Positions 8,742 through 16,986 of a stretch of DNA of 64,000 nt are shown piece after piece. Below the pieces are notes generated by a model. The model was not told the DNA's origin. It saw only the letters and a list, made by a program, of their open reading frames with translations, and searched no databases. The position numbers and the translations under genes are program-made. Position 1 is the stretch's first letter, and every line of letters begins with the position of its first letter. Where the stretch lies: assembly GCA_947494325.1 (NCBI GenBank), contig CANLUS010000001.1:930001-994000 (forward strand), written 5' to 3'. Source of the DNA: an uncultured Flavobacteriaceae bacterium. Lineage in GTDB: Bacteria; Bacteroidota; Bacteroidia; Flavobacteriales; Flavobacteriaceae.

Positions 8742-9871
8742 TGGAATTACAGGAATATTTTAGACTAGTTTTTACCGATTACACGCTTCGTACAATCACC
8801 TTAGGAACGGCGATTTTGGGTGCAATTTGTGGTATGCTCGGTAGTTTTGCAGTACTGCGGAAACAGAGTTTACTTGGTGATGCCATTTCTCATGCCGCTT
8901 TGCCCGGAATTGCTATAGCTTTTTTAATTACTGGAACAAAAGAAACGAATGTGTTACTATTAGGAGCATTAATTAGTGGACTTATTGGTGCTTTTTGGAT
9001 TCGTGGAATTACTAGAAATACACATCTAAAGTCGGATACGGCGCTGGGGTTGATTCTGTCGCTATTTTTTGGCTTTGGAATGCTGCTTTTAACCTTTATA
9101 CAAAAGCAACCGAACGCAAATCAATCAGGTCTAGATAAATTTTTATTTGGACAGGCAGCAACTTTATTGGCAAGAGATGTTTGGTTCATGGCAATCGTAA
9201 CAGGTGTTTGTCTCATTATTTTAATTCTCTTTTGGAAAGAGTTCAAACTATTATTATTTGATGCCGACTATACCAAAACATTAGGTTTTAATACGAAGTT
9301 TATAGATATTTTAATCACATCATTTATTGTATTGGCAATTGTTTTAGGACTCCAAACAGTGGGCGTAGTATTAATGAGTGCCATGTTATTAGCTCCGGCT
9401 GCTGCTGCGAGGCAATGGACCAATAGTTTAAGTGTCATGGTAATTTTAGCAGCCATTTTTGGCGCCTTAGCTGGTGTAGTTGGAACTGGTATAAGCGCAA
9501 GTCAAGATAATTTGTCAACTGGACCAGTGATTGTGCTCGTAGCGGCCGTTTTTGTTGTTGTTTCCTTCATATTCTCTCCATCGAGAGGCTTATTATTTCG
9601 CCAAATTCGATTCATTCAAAACCGAAAAGATTTACAGTTACATAAAACTTTGGCATTTATGTATGACATAGCAAAAACACATGAAGATAAATCACATCCT
9701 CACGCTATTAAAATATTGAATAATTTTCATGGATTTACTAGAAAATCACTACAAAAATTAGAGTCAAAAAATTATATCGAGCTTGATGGTCAAATGTGGT
9801 CGATGACCCAAAACGGATATCATTTTGCAGCAAATTTATACAATCAACAACTAAGTACAAACAATGACTAG
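8741..9871 (+). CDS. Metal ABC transporter permease 1 with C-terminal winged-helix-like tail
   Basis: Inner-membrane permease of the ABC-3 family with about eight hydrophobic segments in residues 1-285, including the conserved GDAISHAALPGIAIAF region. At 376 residues it is roughly 90 longer than a plain MntC/ZnuB-type permease. The extra part (from about 284; LHKTLAFMYDIAKTH ... FTRKSLQKLESKNYIEL ... WSMTQNGYHFA) has the helix-turn-helix plus wing pattern of a DtxR-type winged helix and should lie in the cytoplasm. The gene overlaps the next permease by 8 bases. Confidence 0.92.
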   Translation: MELQEYFRLVFTDYTLRTITLGTAILGAICGMLGSFAVLRKQSLLGDAISHAALPGIAIAFLITGTKETNVLLLGALISGLIGAFWIRGITRNTHLKSDTALGLILSLFFGFGMLLLTFIQKQPNANQSGLDKFLFGQAATLLARDVWFMAIVTGVCLIILILFWKEFKLLLFDADYTKTLGFNTKFIDILITSFIVLAIVLGLQTVGVVLMSAMLLAPAAAARQWTNSLSVMVILAAIFGALAGVVGTGISASQDNLSTGPVIVLVAAVFVVVSFIFSPSRGLLFRQIRFIQNRKDLQLHKTLAFMYDIAKTHEDKSHPHAIKILNNFHGFTRKSLQKLESKNYIELDGQMWSMTQNGYHFAANLYNQQLSTNND

Positions 9872-11024
9872 CGCTCAAATAGAAATACAACTTATTGCCA
9901 GTGTGGTCGCTGTTGCATGTGCCATTCCTGGTACTTTTTTAGTACTCAGAAAAATGGCTCTAATTAGTGACGCTATTAGTCACTCCATATTGCCAGGATT
10001 GGTAATTGGATTTTTTATTACACATGATTTAAGTTCTCCTTTGCTAATTATTTTAGCTGCTTTATCTGGTTTAGTTACTGTTATTTTAGTTGAGTTTATT
10101 CAAAAAACTGGACTCGTAAAGGAAGATACTGCAATAGGTTTGGTATTTCCAGCTTTGTTCAGTATTGGTATTATATTAATTGCCAAAAACGCAAATGATG
10201 TGCATCTAGATGTCGATGCTGTATTATTGGGAGAATTGGCTTTTGCACCATTCGATAGGTTGCTTGTAGATGGTATTGATTTTGGACCAAAGTCTTTATG
10301 GATTATTGGAAGTATTTTAACAATAACAGTGGTCTTATTAATGGCTTTTTTTAAAGAATTAAAGGTAAGTACCTTTGATGCTGGCTTGGCTACTGCTTTA
10401 GGTTTTTCTCCAGCAGTATTGCATTATGGATTGATGAGTGTGGCTTCGGTAACAACTGTTGGCGCCTTTGATGCAGTCGGTGCTATTTTGGTGGTTGCTT
10501 TAATGATTGCGCCAGCTGCGACGGCATATCTTCTAACAAATGATTTAAAGAAAATGTTGTTCTTATCTATTGGTTTTGGCGTTTTATCGGCTATAAGTGG
10601 GTATTGGTTAGCACATTGGTTAGATGCTTCTATATCGGGTTCTATGACCACTGTTTTAGGGGTATTGTTTTTATTGGTGTATTTGTTTGCTCCCAATAGA
10701 GGATTATTATCAGTTTTATATCGTAATAAACAGCAAAGACTAGAAGTTTCTTTACTTACTTTTTTATTACATCTAAACAATCATTCTGAAGTAGAAGAGC
10801 GTCATATCAATCACCTAAATGAACATATAAACTGGCAAAAGGTTCGTTCAAAATCGGTAGTAGATTTAGCCTTGAAAAATAATATGATTACCATAGATGA
10901 TAGTATTATTTCTTTGACCGAAAAAGGAACTTCTTTTACAAATAAGGCGATCGATTATATTATTACGAATGATGATACAGGAATAGAATCTATGAAAGAA
11001 GATTTCTTCTTATTTCGAGGATAG
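9864..11024 (+). CDS. Metal ABC transporter permease 2 with C-terminal tail
   Basis: Second ABC-3 family permease, 386 residues, pairing with the first to form a heterodimeric channel as in TroCD. The core has the conserved SDAISHSILPGLVIGF segment and about eight membrane spans. After about residue 280 there is a soluble region of about 105 residues (LEVSLLTFLLHLNNH ... VVDLALKNNMITID ... SLTEKGTSFT) that again resembles a winged helix, though more diverged than in permease 1. It is the last gene of the metal operon; the next gene has its own promoter-like box in the 38-bp gap. Confidence 0.92.
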   Translation: MTSAQIEIQLIASVVAVACAIPGTFLVLRKMALISDAISHSILPGLVIGFFITHDLSSPLLIILAALSGLVTVILVEFIQKTGLVKEDTAIGLVFPALFSIGIILIAKNANDVHLDVDAVLLGELAFAPFDRLLVDGIDFGPKSLWIIGSILTITVVLLMAFFKELKVSTFDAGLATALGFSPAVLHYGLMSVASVTTVGAFDAVGAILVVALMIAPAATAYLLTNDLKKMLFLSIGFGVLSAISGYWLAHWLDASISGSMTTVLGVLFLLVYLFAPNRGLLSVLYRNKQQRLEVSLLTFLLHLNNHSEVEERHINHLNEHINWQKVRSKSVVDLALKNNMITIDDSIISLTEKGTSFTNKAIDYIITNDDTGIESMKEDFFLFRG

Positions 11025-11033
11025 CTTATCGCA

Positions 11034-11041
11034 TAGTTTTG
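11034..11041 (+). promoter_or_regulatory. Candidate -7 box upstream of the helicase-nuclease gene
   Basis: TAGTTTTG fits TAnnTTTG and lies 21 bases before the GTG start at 11063. Weak evidence on its own. Confidence 0.35.
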
Positions 11042-11062
11042 TATTTTGCATAAAATTATAAG

Positions 11063-14000
11063 GTGCAACATCAGTCGACATTTCAGGTTTATAATGCTTC
11101 CGCTGGAAGTGGTAAAACATTTACGCTTGTCAAGGAATACTTGAAAATTTTACTACAAACGTCAGACGTTCATCGCTTTCAAAATATTTTAGCCATTACT
11201 TTTACTAATAAAGCTGCTGCTGAGATGAAAGAACGCGTGATTCAGAATTTACGTGATTTCGCGTCTTCTGAAATTTTGAAAGAAAAGAATGATATGTTCG
11301 AGCAAATTGAACGAGAAACTGGCATTGAAGACACGCTACTTCATCGCCGTTCAATTCGCATATTACAAAGTATCCTAAACAATTATTCAGCTTTTAACAT
11401 TACCACAATCGATAGTTTTACACATCGATTGATTCGAAGTTTTGCCTTCGATCTAGGTTTATCACTCAATTTCGAAGTAGAAATGGATGCTAAAAACTTA
11501 TTGAACGAAGCGGTCGATGTGCTGATATCTAACATTGGTGAAGACAAAGAACTTACCAAGATATTGATTGACTTTTCGTTGCAAAAAGCGAATGAAGATA
11601 AGGCGTGGGACATTTCTTACGAATTGAAAGAAATGGCGAGTATTCTTTTGAATGAAAACGATATTCGGGAAGTCCAAAAAATAAAGGAAAAGCCGCTTGA
11701 AGATTTTGTTGCTTTAAAAAAGCAACTTCAAGTGAGACAGCAAGAACTTGAAGAGAAGTTTAAGGTCTTAGGTACCGAAGGCTTGAAAATTATTCAGAAT
11801 TTTGAAATAGATCATAAAGATTTCTATTATTCTCAGTTCCCAAAACATTTTTTACACTTAACAGATGACGTGTCCAAAGTAAGTTTTGATACATCTAAGG
11901 GTCTTGCAAAAAGTATTCAACAGAACTTGTTTTATAGAAAAGGAAAGCCTGAAGAAGTTAAGACTTCCATTGATAGTATTATCAATCCGTTACTAGAATT
12001 ATATAAAAAGTCTGAGACTATTTATCAAGAATATGCGCTCAATAAATTACTTGCGCAAAGTTTGATTCCGCTCGCCGTTTTGAGTAAAATCAACACAGCC
12101 TTAGAAACATTAAAAGATGAGAAGAACGTTCGTTTGAATGCCGAATTCAATCAGTTAATCAGTAAAAACTTAAGAGAGCAACCAGCGGCCTTTATTTATG
12201 AGCGTATCGGTGAAAAATTAAAGCATTATTTCATCGATGAGATGCAAGACACTTCTGGCTTACAATGGGAAAACTTAATTCCATTGATTGATAACGCACT
12301 TTCTCAAGAACATGCCAGTTTGTTACTAGTTGGTGATGCGAAACAAGCGATCTACAGATGGCGTGGAGGAGAGGCAGATCAATTTATAAATTTGGCTTCT
12401 AGTGGTGAAAGTAATGATACAAACAACCCGTTCTTTATTCCAAAAAAAAATAACTTATTAGATACCAATTACAGAAGCTACGATGAAATTATTCATTTCA
12501 ACAATGATTTTTTTCAGTCATTGTCAAAACGATTTCAAAAGTTGGTGTATGCCGATATTTATAAAAATGAAAATCAACAGCTTACAAACGCAAAAAAAGG
12601 AGGTTATGTTGAAATATCATTCTTAGAAGAAGGTTTAAAAGCAGCCGAGAGAGACGAAGCCTATCCTCAAAAAGTGTTAGAAATTATTAATGATGTGCAG
12701 CCCGACTTTGATAAAAGCGATATTTGTGTGTTAACGCGTACGCGCAAACAAGGTGTCACAATTGCTAGTTACTTATCTGAAAATGGGGTAGAAATTATAA
12801 GCTCTGAGACTTTATTATTACAAAATTCTGCGAAGGTTAATTTCATTATTGATTTATTGTCGTATTTCCAGCAACAAACAAATAAAGAAGCTAAGATAGA
12901 TGTGCTGTATTTTTTGTTTGAACACCTAAACATTGCTATTGCTAAACATGATTTTTTTAAAAACATGATTGACGAATCTATTCATGAATTGAATAAGAAA
13001 CTAGAGGGCTATGGCATTTATTTTGACTACTTAAGCTTTATCCAATTGCCATTTTATGAAAGTATTGAACAGATAATTAGAAGTTTTAAATTAGCAGATA
13101 CTTCAGATGCATATCTACAGTTCTTTTTAGATGAAGTATTGAAATATTCGCAAAAATCTTCTGACGGAATTCAAGGATTCTTAGAGTTATGGGATCAGAA
13201 AAAGGACAGTTTAAGTATTATTGCTCCAGACGGGAAAGATGCCGTTCGAATAATGACCATTCATAAGTCGAAAGGGTTGGAGTTTCCAATCGTTATTTTT
13301 CCATACGATTTGGATATTTATAGAGAACAAAACCCTAAAGTTTGGTATCCGATCCCTGAAAAGGAAAACTATAATGACTTTAACTCCTTACTAATTAACT
13401 ATAATAAATCATTAGAACAAACCGGAGCTATCGGAACGAAAATATATCAAGCCAAGAAGGATGAATTAGAATTAGATAATTTTAATCTTCTCTATGTGAC
13501 TTTGACCAGGGCAATTGAGCAATTATATATTATAAAAGAGACGAAAAAAGAAGGTGATGATCTGAAATTTTATTCAGACTTTTTTAGAGATTATTTACGA
13601 GCTAAGGGTCTTTTTAACGCAGAGGAAACGACCTACTCTTTTGGTGCAAAAAAACGGGTTTCTGAGAAAAATTCTAAACGTGAAAGTAGTTACGAATTAC
13701 AAGAATTTATAAGTTCACCGTGGCAAGAACACAATATTAATGTAGCTGTAAATGCTCAATTATTTTGGGATGAAAGTAAGCAGGAGGCCATCGCTTTTGG
13801 TAATTTAATGCATGAGATATTAGCAAAAATTAAAACTAAAAATGACCTTAGAGAAGCTATAGAACATTATCAACTACTTGGAGTTGTTCAAGGGCCTACG
13901 CTAATACATATAGAAAAAATGTTAATTGATGTTATTACGCATTCAACCTTGAAACCTTATTTTGAACAAAATAATACTGTATACAATGAGCGTGAGATTT

Positions 14001-14212
14001 TAACGAAATTGGGAGAAATTATTATACCTGATCGATTGGTAATTAATTCATTAAATGAAGTGGTTATTATTGATTATAAGACAGGTAAATCTGATAGAAA
14101 ATACCATCAGCAATTAGAAAAATATGCAGAGGTGATGGTGCAACTTGGATTTAAAGTTGAAAAAAAGTTACTTGTGTATCTTGGAGATACTATTGTAGTA
14201 GAAGAAGTCTAG
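11063..14212 (+). CDS. UvrD-family helicase with C-terminal PD-(D/E)XK nuclease (AddA-like)
   Basis: A 1049-residue DNA helicase-nuclease of the type used in double-strand break end resection. Walker A (NASAGSGKTF) is at the very N-terminus; motif II (FIDEMQDTS), motif III (VGDAKQAIYRWRGG), motif IV (DTNYRS), motif V (MTIHKSKGLEFPIV) and motif VI (LYVTLTRA) follow. The C-terminus carries a RecB-type nuclease: GNLMHEIL, IIPDRLV and VIIDYKTGK supply the His, Asp and Asp-x-Lys residues, so both activities look intact. GTG at 11063 is the start because TAA at 11051-11053 is in frame upstream and no ATG is available. No AddB-like partner is adjacent. Confidence 0.9.
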   Translation: MQHQSTFQVYNASAGSGKTFTLVKEYLKILLQTSDVHRFQNILAITFTNKAAAEMKERVIQNLRDFASSEILKEKNDMFEQIERETGIEDTLLHRRSIRILQSILNNYSAFNITTIDSFTHRLIRSFAFDLGLSLNFEVEMDAKNLLNEAVDVLISNIGEDKELTKILIDFSLQKANEDKAWDISYELKEMASILLNENDIREVQKIKEKPLEDFVALKKQLQVRQQELEEKFKVLGTEGLKIIQNFEIDHKDFYYSQFPKHFLHLTDDVSKVSFDTSKGLAKSIQQNLFYRKGKPEEVKTSIDSIINPLLELYKKSETIYQEYALNKLLAQSLIPLAVLSKINTALETLKDEKNVRLNAEFNQLISKNLREQPAAFIYERIGEKLKHYFIDEMQDTSGLQWENLIPLIDNALSQEHASLLLVGDAKQAIYRWRGGEADQFINLASSGESNDTNNPFFIPKKNNLLDTNYRSYDEIIHFNNDFFQSLSKRFQKLVYADIYKNENQQLTNAKKGGYVEISFLEEGLKAAERDEAYPQKVLEIINDVQPDFDKSDICVLTRTRKQGVTIASYLSENGVEIISSETLLLQNSAKVNFIIDLLSYFQQQTNKEAKIDVLYFLFEHLNIAIAKHDFFKNMIDESIHELNKKLEGYGIYFDYLSFIQLPFYESIEQIIRSFKLADTSDAYLQFFLDEVLKYSQKSSDGIQGFLELWDQKKDSLSIIAPDGKDAVRIMTIHKSKGLEFPIVIFPYDLDIYREQNPKVWYPIPEKENYNDFNSLLINYNKSLEQTGAIGTKIYQAKKDELELDNFNLLYVTLTRAIEQLYIIKETKKEGDDLKFYSDFFRDYLRAKGLFNAEETTYSFGAKKRVSEKNSKRESSYELQEFISSPWQEHNINVAVNAQLFWDESKQEAIAFGNLMHEILAKIKTKNDLREAIEHYQLLGVVQGPTLIHIEKMLIDVITHSTLKPYFEQNNTVYNEREILTKLGEIIIPDRLVINSLNEVVIIDYKTGKSDRKYHQQLEKYAEVMVQLGFKVEKKLLVYLGDTIVVEEV

Positions 14213-14222
14213 TTAAAAATAA

Positions 14223-14230
14223 TATCTTTG
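14223..14230 (+). promoter_or_regulatory. Candidate -7 box of cvpA-panB
   Basis: TATCTTTG fits TAnnTTTG, 15 bases before the ATG at 14245 and just after the helicase stop. Confidence 0.4.
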
Positions 14231-14244
14231 ACAAAAATATAATA

Positions 14245-14757
14245 ATGGGAATACTTGACATCATTTTATTAGTAATCTTACTTTTTGGCGCTGTACGAGG
14301 CTTTATGAATGGTTTTTTTGTAGAAATAGCATCGTTAGTAAGTTTGGCGCTGGGTCTATATGGCGCCATTCATTTCTCTTATTTTGTGGCTGATTTTTTA
14401 AAAGATAAGTTCGAATGGTCTGAAAAGACAATACAAATAGTTGCTTTTGCGATTACCTTTGTGATTATAGTGACAATTATTTCCTTGTCGGGAAAATTAC
14501 TAACAAAAATTGCCGATAAAATTGCGCTTGGAGCACTGAACAAAATTTTAGGAGCTGTATTCGGAGTCATGAAATTAGGATTGATTTTGAGTGTTGTTTT
14601 GATCGTATTCGATAGATTCAATAGCTCAATTTTACCTTTAGTAGAGAAAGAAAAATTAGAAAATTCAACGTTATATACACCGGTTAAAAATCTAGCACCC
14701 TTATTGTTTCCTTCCATTTTAGAGAGAGAATGGGAAGCAGTCGAGAAGGAGTCTTAA
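14245..14757 (+). CDS. CvpA family inner-membrane protein
   Basis: A 170-residue protein with four predicted membrane spans. The opening [22 protein letters not shown] and the following A/G-rich helix are characteristic of the CvpA (colicin V production) family, whose role in most bacteria is unknown but linked to envelope integrity. The stop codon lies 12 bases before the chosen start of panB, so the two are likely co-transcribed. Confidence 0.85.
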   Translation: MGILDIILLVILLFGAVRGFMNGFFVEIASLVSLALGLYGAIHFSYFVADFLKDKFEWSEKTIQIVAFAITFVIIVTIISLSGKLLTKIADKIALGALNKILGAVFGVMKLGLILSVVLIVFDRFNSSILPLVEKEKLENSTLYTPVKNLAPLLFPSILEREWEAVEKES

Positions 14758-14768
14758 AAACTACACTA

Positions 14769-15587
14769 ATGTCAACAGCAAAAAAAGAATATAAAAGAAT
14801 TACAGTCAAATCATTGATTGAAATGAAAAAGAATGGTGAAAAAATCGCCATGCTAACTGCCTACGATTACAGTATGGCCAAAATTGTTGATCATGCAGGG
14901 ATTGATGTTATTTTAGTTGGTGACTCGGCATCCAATGTTATGGCAGGTCATGAAACAACCTTACCTATTACCTTAGATCAAATGATCTATCATGCATCTT
15001 CAGTTGTAAGAGCAATCGAGCGTTGTTTGGTACTTGTAGATCTACCGTTTGGAACCTATCAAGGTAATTCTAGAAAAGCCTTAGAATCGGCCATTAAAAT
15101 TATGAAAGAATCGGGGGCTCATGCTGTAAAATTAGAAGGGGGGGCAGAAATTTCAGAATCTATTTCTCGCATCCTCACCGCGGGTATTCCGGTGATGGGT
15201 CATTTAGGTCTAACGCCTCAGTCTATTTATAAGTTTGGCACCTATACCGTACGAGCAAAGGAAGAAGAGGAGGCCGAAAAATTAAAGAAAGATGCAAAGC
15301 TGCTTGAAGAACTAGGCTGTTTTGGTCTGGTATTAGAAAAAGTCCCAGCTGCCTTGGCGAAAGAAGTTGCAGAGAGTATTTCGATTCCTGTGATCGGCAT
15401 TGGTGCTGGTAACGGGGTTGACGGTCAGGTATTAGTCATACACGATATGCTAGGAATGACACATGAATTTAATCCACGTTTCTTGCGTCGTTATTTAGAT
15501 TTATATACGGAGATGAATAGTGCTTTTAAACAGTATATCGATGATGTAAAGAGTAGGGATTTTCCTAGTGATAAAGAACAATATTAA
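14769..15587 (+). CDS. panB: 3-methyl-2-oxobutanoate hydroxymethyltransferase
   Basis: First committed step of pantothenate synthesis: transfers a hydroxymethyl group from 5,10-methylenetetrahydrofolate to 2-oxoisovalerate, giving ketopantoate. The 272-residue protein shows the family signatures [53 protein letters not shown] and [24 protein letters not shown] 14769 ([12 protein letters not shown]) is preferred; an in-frame ATG at 14730 lies within cvpA. A strong terminator follows the stop. The substrate is the same oxo acid that the ilvE product elsewhere in the window can make. Confidence 0.97.
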   Translation: MSTAKKEYKRITVKSLIEMKKNGEKIAMLTAYDYSMAKIVDHAGIDVILVGDSASNVMAGHETTLPITLDQMIYHASSVVRAIERCLVLVDLPFGTYQGNSRKALESAIKIMKESGAHAVKLEGGAEISESISRILTAGIPVMGHLGLTPQSIYKFGTYTVRAKEEEEAEKLKKDAKLLEELGCFGLVLEKVPAALAKEVAESISIPVIGIGAGNGVDGQVLVIHDMLGMTHEFNPRFLRRYLDLYTEMNSAFKQYIDDVKSRDFPSDKEQY

Positions 15588-15591
15588 AAAT

Positions 15592-15622
15592 AAAAAACCT
15601 CGTCATTATGACGAGGTTTTTT
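15592..15622. terminator. Bidirectional intrinsic terminator between panB and the susD-like gene
   Basis: Perfect inverted repeat with arms CCTCGTCAT/ATGACGAGG around a single T, flanked by A6 and T6, so a U-tract follows the stem on either strand. It sits 5 bases after panB and 20 bases from the end of the convergent susD-like gene. Confidence 0.92.
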
Positions 15623-15641
15623 ATTTTTAAATTCGCTGTTA

Positions 15642-16976
15642 TTAGTTTTGTGTATCTACTAATGGTACAGGGAAGACATTATAAACCACATCACCTGTTC
15701 TATCAATAGGTAACGTATTTGATAAATTATATCTTCTTAAGTCAAACATTCTATGGTTTTCAGACCATAAAGAATATCTTCTTTGGTTCAGCATTTCTGT
15801 AACTAAAGCTGCGTCATCAGTAGCACCTCCATAATTTGGTAATCCTGCAGCATTTCTCACAACGTTTAGCGCAGCAACTGCCTCAGTATTATCATTACCA
15901 ATTTGCGCCTCAGCATATACTAAAATTAGCTCTTCGTTTCTCAACATATCAATTGGAGAAACATTCGTAGCATATAACCTTGTTTCATGAGTACCATTCA
16001 AACCATCTTGCGATGTTGGGTTAGGTCTCACTGCTGCTTTCGAAGTAACTCTAGTATCGCCTGCTTCCGCATCAGTGATCCAACTATTTTGTACAATAAT
16101 TTGATCCCCATTATTTGGTACTGCAACTGTAGAAGGGCCCTTGAAAACAGGATTAGTTAGATCCCCAGCACTTTGACTAAATACGTGTGTTGGGCCATTC
16201 TTTAGATCTCCTGCAAGATCAAAATGAGAAGCTGTTAATGCCGTTCGAGCACCCGCTTTATCACCTGCGTACAACGCTGCAACAGCAGCCGTACCTCTGT
16301 TAAATTCTGCAAAAGTAGCAGGTGTATCAAAACCATTAAACCCAGCTAAATCAAAAATAAAACTAGCACCGGCTGCGTTTAAATCCGTCAAACCATCATC
16401 TAACATGTTTCTTACCTGAGCTAAAGCATCTGCAAACTCTAGGATAGGACCTAAATTTGTATCATCGCTTACATCCACTCTTGCACGATCGTACGATTTA
16501 AGTACTTCAATTAATTCAAAAGCGATAACAGTCTTTGCAAAACCAATATAACCAGCTTTTTGAGCATCAGTGATAGCACCCGTATTGTTCGCAGATTGAA
16601 TTAAAATATTTGCATTTTTGATAGCTCTATATCTTCCTGCCCAAGCAGCTGTTGAATAAAAATCACTATTCTCAAGCGTTGAACCATTCTTTCCTAAGAT
16701 ATTCGCTGTATTTCTCGGATCAGCATCAAATAAATATAATTCTCTAGCGGCAGTACCACTAGCTGTTGTTTGAATACCAAGTGAATTTCTCATAGTGGAT
16801 TCTATACCAACCACAAGATTGTTTAACTGATTTATAGATGCGCCAGTTAAAACACCTTCTAGACTTGGGCCATTGGGATCTGTTTGTTCATCGAAAGTAC
16901 AAGATGTTACTCCTACTAACAGCATCGTAAAGAGAAGCACATGAACTTTAATTGTGTTTATTTTAAATATTTTCAT
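15642..16976 (-). CDS. SusD/RagB-like nutrient-binding outer-membrane lipoprotein
   Basis: Surface lipoprotein that forms the lid of a SusC-type TonB-dependent importer. The signal peptide ends in the lipobox LVGVTSC. The N-terminal TPR-like region (YRAIKNANILIQ, IGFAKTVIAFELIEVLKSY), the motif MLRNEELILVYAEAQ and the C-terminal NQRRYSLWSENHRMFDLRRY are typical of SusD/RagB. At 444 residues it is on the short side. ATG 16976 (MKIFKINTIK) is the start; a longer form starting at 17000 would run into susC. It follows the susC-like gene by 10 bases, so they form one operon. The ligand cannot be deduced. Confidence 0.92.
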   Translation of the reverse strand: MKIFKINTIKVHVLLFTMLLVGVTSCTFDEQTDPNGPSLEGVLTGASINQLNNLVVGIESTMRNSLGIQTTASGTAARELYLFDADPRNTANILGKNGSTLENSDFYSTAAWAGRYRAIKNANILIQSANNTGAITDAQKAGYIGFAKTVIAFELIEVLKSYDRARVDVSDDTNLGPILEFADALAQVRNMLDDGLTDLNAAGASFIFDLAGFNGFDTPATFAEFNRGTAAVAALYAGDKAGARTALTASHFDLAGDLKNGPTHVFSQSAGDLTNPVFKGPSTVAVPNNGDQIIVQNSWITDAEAGDTRVTSKAAVRPNPTSQDGLNGTHETRLYATNVSPIDMLRNEELILVYAEAQIGNDNTEAVAALNVVRNAAGLPNYGGATDDAALVTEMLNQRRYSLWSENHRMFDLRRYNLSNTLPIDRTGDVVYNVFPVPLVDTQN

Positions 16977-16986
16977 TGTTTTTCTT

